Assembly: GCA_051453625.1 (NCBI GenBank)
Contig: JBOZIK010000001.1
Coordinates: 7,685,038-7,706,972, forward strand
Source: Welwitschia mirabilis
Lineage: Eukaryota > Gnetophyta > Gnetopsida > Welwitschiales
Length of the DNA: 21,935 bases
Direction: 5' to 3'
Under the pieces are notes generated by a model. The model was not told the DNA's origin, did not search any database, and saw nothing but the letters and a program-made list of their open reading frames with translations. Of the stretch, positions 17,987 to 21,935 are shown piece after piece (within the stretch, counting starts at the first letter, position 1; each line of letters starts with the position of its first letter). Position numbers and translations under genes: made by a program.

Positions 17987-18049
17987 GCCTTCATTTCTTT
18001 TTTTATTGATTATGATACTTACATAGAATCTTCTTTTTTTTTATTTTAG

Positions 18050-18152
18050 GTACTTCACTTCAAAATTTAATGGAAGATAATCTTGAGTTTACTCCACGAC
18101 ATCTAGGAAACGCTTTCCATTTACCAATTAATGGAGGATTATATAGTAATAA
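18050..18152 (+). pseudogene. Coding relic B, internal exon-like piece
   Basis: Preceded by a T-rich tract and TTTTAG (AG at 18048-18049), a plausible 3' splice site, this 103-base piece is fully open in one frame (TSLQNLMEDNLEFTPRHLGN and FHLPINGGLYSN). It ends at AATAA|GTGATT (GT at 18153), a plausible donor that leaves phase 2. The upstream phase would be 1, and the matching donor was not located because the 16S insertion and broken sequence intervene. Confidence 0.4.
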
Positions 18153-18223
18153 GTGATTCTTTTTTTTTTTGTTTCTTTCACTGAGCTATTCATGAATTTC
18201 TTATTCCTTTTTGATTCCCATAG
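18153..18223 (+). other. Putative 71-bp intron in coding relic B
   Basis: Starts GTGATT, contains a long T tract and ends CCCATAG. Removing it joins the open frame before it (ending ...SN) to the open frame after it (EEVLNYFDKLINKRN) without a shift, using a phase-2 junction codon AAG. Both sides are coding-like, and the intron itself is T-rich, as plant introns are. Confidence 0.45.
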
Positions 18224-19250
18224 GGAGGAGGTCCTAAATTATTTTGATAAATTAATAAATAAGAGGAATATATTGTATTATACCCTCTACTTTCAACCTC
18301 CTAGCTTGAGTTCACTAGTTATCCAAAAGTTTTTAGAACCTCCTCATCATCCACCTACTACTCATCAAAACACTTCTAATGAGTAAGATCTAGTATTCTA
18401 CCATACTAATCAATTTTTGAAAGTGGTGAATACTCTTTACCAAAATGTTAAGGAGCTCATGAATTAGCTGGGAGAGTACCAAACTCTTTCTAGTTTATTA
18501 CATGCATAGGTCGCTCATCTGTACCACTTTGATGACTTTTACACTTATCATCATTTTAAAGTAGTAGATTTTCCATAGGATTTTTAGTATAGCTGTTCTG
18601 CATGTTTTACCTCTCATTGTCCTTCACAGTAAGAATGGCCTACTATACTTTGAGAGTTTTACAACTTGGTCAATATGATGAAACCCTTCTATTGTATGTC
18701 TTGGCATGAGTTTGAGGAACTAGAACCCATAAGTGATTCCCTTTATATGCTAAAAAATTAGGTGAAAAATATATGCCTTTCTAAGAAGAAGTCTCAAATA
18801 GATGCTTCCTAAATTATGACTTTAAAGGAGAGTCAATCTTCCCTATTTTTTCACTTAGTAAAAAGTAACAAAATGATTCAAACTTATGCAGACCAACTAG
18901 CCATTATCATTGATGACATTAATGTTTTATACCACAGTGACAAGCTCTCCAAGGAGCATCTCTTAGACAATTTAGTGGCTTACAGTAAGCTTTATATAAA
19001 GCTTTATAAGAATTCATATCCTATTGTCAAGGAAAATTATATGGTGGGCTCTTCTTCTATTAAGATTAGCACTGTAGTGGTTCCTTAGACTACTACTAGA
19101 ATGGACGTAATCCTAAGTGGTGTGGAGCCATCCATTCCAAGCACAGAGTGTTATAATACTATTCCATTATCTATGGAGGACTTTTACCTCCTCAACGATG
19201 ATTTCCTGATTTCTACTATTCTACGATGTCATGCTCTATGTTCTATTTAC
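18224..19250 (+). pseudogene. Unrecognised coding relic B, 3' part
   Basis: After the putative intron the frame is open to 18386 (EEVLNYFDKLINKRN, then a Pro/His-rich stretch including EPPHHPP) and stops. Coding-like sequence continues with scattered stops (KVVNTLYQNVKEL, SWHEFEELEPIS). A 90-codon open stretch at 18816-19088 contains a helical region (MIQTYADQLAIIIDDINVLY) and LLDNLVAYSKLYIKLYKN, and further residues (PLSMEDFYLLNDDFL) precede the end near 19250. No transposase, polymerase or other known motif is visible. A gag-like or accessory protein of a plant retroelement, or a decayed host gene, are the options. Confidence 0.38.
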
Positions 19251-20654
19251 TAGTACTTATGTTGTTTTTTGTACTTCGTATCTTATGTAATGATTTCCTT
19301 TTGGTTTATTCCTTAATGTTATTTTTCTATTCTTGAAATTATAATACTGGGTTTCTTTCTTTATTTTTCTTTTAAGTAGTAGTTTACTACTTGGCATTGC
19401 ATCTAATACCAAATATAATATTCCATTTTACCAATTCAAGATCATTTCATTGCAAATCTAAACATGTAAATATTATACCAGGATCAATAATAATAATAAG
19501 AAATAATTTAAGAAAAGATGGACTTTATTATTGATAGTAATGGGTTACATTCCTTATTATTAGTGAATAGCCCTGGGCTATTGGTTAAAGGTAAAGATGT
19601 AAATTATAGCCTGAATCCCCCTTCTAAGACCCTTTAAAATTAGCCAAGGTTATCGTTGGTTATACCCATCCAACCTATCCAACCCCACCTAACATCATAG
19701 GTTTAAATAGCATAATGAAAGGACATAGTTTTACATATTTGGGTTACACCCATTCGTAACAACTCATTAATCATGCTTATTTAACTTGATACTTCTTTAC
19801 TAATAGCGAATTTTAAACATTACACTGTTTTATAATAATGGAGTTTCTAATTCAAGTTTTAAAATGTTTTATAACTGAATCATGATAAAAACTAAGATTC
19901 ATATTATAGTCTATGAGCTTTTGTGATGACTTCCCTATCTTTGGAGGCACCAAAGGATTTTTTCCTTACCAATTTTTAAGAAAATATGGAAATAATTAAA
20001 CTTGTAATATGCAAATGTAAAAAATTAGTGAAAAAGAGCACCTATCAAAGAAAAAAGCATGTATTGTGCTACCTATGAAGATTTATTCCAAAACCAAGAT
20101 GTCTATGCTAAGAGACCTAAGAAAAATTAGGCCAAAAAGGAACTCTAAAAGGGATACCTACAAAGTGTAGGATTGAAAATAAAAGATGATGATTACTTCT
20201 CTAAACAAAAAGGGTTAAAACCCTCATTTTTTACACAAGTTCTATGTCTAATATAGTTCTTAAAAAACATCCAATAATGAAATATGTCTAAGATGATGAA
20301 AGTAGATTTCTATCTTAGCAAAAAATATCTTTTGATACTAAACTTTATGAATTACCTATATACTATAAATACATCTACACATGCAAAGACATCTATTTCG
20401 AAAAATTAAATAAAACATACCTAACCTTAATAGACATCTAGCATAAAAATGCATCTTCTCTAGAGACATCTACATTCTGAAGATGTCTTCATTATAGACA
20501 TCTTTAACTTAATGATATCTTTCATAAGAAATAAAAAAACTATAAAATTCTATAGCTATCATCATGATTATACTAGTTTAAGATTTAATTATAATCTGAA
20601 CTCATAGAATATCATAATGTGAACTTGATATTTTAAGAGTAATTACTTAATGAC
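19251..20654. other. AT-rich intergenic stretch
   Basis: About 1.4 kb without a recognised gene. It contains a short AATAATAATAATAAG run near 19487, a compact palindrome AATAGCCC-T-GGGCTATT at 19566-19582, and a cluster of AGACATCT motifs at 20387-20503. The last part may include the 3' untranslated or LTR sequence of the copia relic that follows on the minus strand. Confidence 0.5.
20387..20503. repeat. Cluster of AGACATCT motifs
   Basis: AGACATCT occurs at 20387, 20432, 20464 and 20496, and its reverse complement AGATGTCT at 20481. The 20464 and 20481 copies can form an 8-bp stem with a 9-base loop. The sequence between the motifs is not repeated. Confidence 0.6.
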
Positions 20655-21935
20655 TTACCTAATTGGATAAGGCCCAATCCATAATTTTCTGCACAATTTA
20701 ACAAACCTGTTACAACTTACTGGTTTAGTAAAGATATGAATAATTTGGTGGTTAGCATTAACTTATTCCAATATAATATCTTGTTTTGTACATATTCTCT
20801 AAGAAATTGATAACTAATCTTGATATCTTTGGTTCTTCAATGTTAAATTAGGTTCTTCAAAATGTTGATAGAACAGTTTTTGTCATAAAATATGGGAATG
20901 ATTTCCACGAATAGTCTAAAATCTTTTAATTTTCTCTTTATTCAAAGTAGCTAAGCACAATAAGTTCTAGTAGAAATGTATTTAACCTTAGTAGTTGAGA
21001 TAGCAATTGACTTTTGCTTTTTACTGTTCCAAGATAACAAACATTGCTCAAGCAAAAAGCAAGTTCCATTAGTACTCCTTTAACCATCCTTGCATCTTAC
21101 CCAATCTACATCACAATATCCAACTAGATCAAAGCAGGGGTTCTTTAAGTACTAAAGGTCCTAATTAGTAATATCTTTTAGATAGTGAAAATTTCTTTCT
21201 ACTTCTATAAGATGTGATTCTTAAGGATTACTTAATAATAAGCATAAATCCATACACTCAGAATGATGTTAAGCCTACTAGCAATAAAATATAATAAACT
21301 ATAAATCATACCTCTGTATTGATTCTAGTCGATTTTCTTGTCATGTTCATCTTTGTCTAGTTTTATTATTTAGTTTATTGGGATATCTTTAGCCTTACAA
21401 TCCTGTAGGCCATACTTGACTAGCAAATTATTAACGTATTTAATTCGAGAAATGAATATACCTTATTTATGTTGCACTACTTGAAGCATTAAGAAGTTTC
21501 TCATCCCTTTTATGAGACACATTTCAAACTCATCCTGCATAATCTTAGCAAACTTCTTACATAATAATTTATTAGTAGTACCAAAAATAATATTATCCAT
21601 GTAGATTTCTACAATAGTAAATTTTTACCATCACTTTTAATAAACATTATAACATCAAATGTAACTCTTTTAAATCCATTTTCTATTAGATGATCTAAGA
21701 GTTTCTTGTACTTAGTTTAGGAGCTTGCTTAAGATCATAAAGGCCTCTTTTTATTTGTAAATGTAGTTTGTTCTATGAGAGTTGATAAACCTTTAGATTT
21801 CTCAACATATATTTCCTTTTGAATTATTCCATTTAAGAGGCATAGTGGTAGGGTCTACTTGGATTTCATCACTAAGTTAAGAGGGAGTTATAAGTATAAT
21901 TAATCTTGAAATTTATTGAGTTTAAGGTATAATTA
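20655..21935 (-). pseudogene. Ty1/copia relic C: reverse transcriptase + RNase H
   Basis: Minus-strand relic entering from the right edge of the window. In order: RT pieces ending in EIYMDNIIFGTTNKLL, then FAKIMQDEFEMCLIKGM, LDKDEHDKK and YRGMIYSLLYFIASRLNII. RNase H follows with QCLLSWNSKKQKSIAIST-like residues, FLREYVQN and the C-terminal signature HIFTKPV near 20730. The RT active site is YMDN (21592-21603) where YVDD is expected, so the second catalytic Asp is lost. Many stops and frame changes are present. Motif wording (DNIIFG, SLLYFIASR) differs from segments A and B (DDMLIVG), so this is a different copia lineage. The 5' part lies outside the window. Confidence 0.88.

Noticed and set aside
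19566-19582. Palindrome AATAGCCC-T-GGGCTATT as a regulatory site or terminator
   Set aside because: A single short palindrome with a one-base centre and no adjacent gene. It may be chance.
1-21935. CRISPR array, bacterial operon or phage signal
   Set aside because: No regularly spaced identical repeats, no cas-like or bacterial gene clusters. The only bacterial-like sequence is the plastid 16S fragment.

Overview
The window looks like nuclear DNA of a land plant, probably a repeat-rich seed plant sequenced as a draft. The evidence is a cytosolic-type plant tRNA-Asn gene, a decayed piece of plastid 16S rRNA, and degenerate Ty1/copia and Helitron-type coding remnants in a mostly AT-rich background. 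No intact long protein gene is visible. Thirteen runs of N interrupt the sequence, most of them exactly or nearly 100 bases, and about half are flanked by direct repeats of one another. Some apparent duplications may therefore be unmerged contig ends.

Layout. Positions 1-2290 (minus strand) hold scattered remnants of a Helitron-like replication/helicase protein N-terminal region, with one segment present twice around a gap. Positions 2290-4250 are AT-rich with degenerate direct repeats. Positions 4250-4765 carry a weak minus-strand coding relic. Positions 4881-6090 carry a plus-strand, frame-broken coding relic that resembles a plant retrotransposon accessory or gag-type protein with a helical C-terminal part. 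Positions 6100-8025 are mostly non-coding, with one strong G-quadruplex motif. Positions 8025-13086 (minus strand) contain two related Ty1/copia segments in the same orientation. The longer runs gag, pre-integrase, integrase, reverse transcriptase and truncated RNase H. The shorter has only reverse transcriptase and truncated RNase H. Both share the same 3' break.

Positions 13320-15470 form a GC- and CpG-richer island. It begins with a candidate first exon encoding a mitochondrial-type presequence and continues with a ~500-bp repeat present twice, each copy with a matching splice donor and acceptor pair. An intact tRNA-Asn(GUU) gene lies at 15963-16036. Positions 16200-16780 hold short degenerate repeats and a small ORF behind a TATA box. 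Positions 17134-19250 carry an unrecognised, decayed plus-strand coding sequence that appears to contain an in-frame 71-bp intron, with the plastid 16S fragment lodged inside it. The right end (20655-21935, minus strand) is a third Ty1/copia relic of a different lineage (reverse transcriptase and RNase H).

The picture is an old transposon-filled intergenic landscape around one possible host-gene 5' region and one functional-looking tRNA gene. I see no operon, CRISPR array or coherent new system. The least explained items are the intron-bearing coding relic at 17.1-19.2 kb and the duplicated splice-site-bounded segment at 14.2-15.3 kb.
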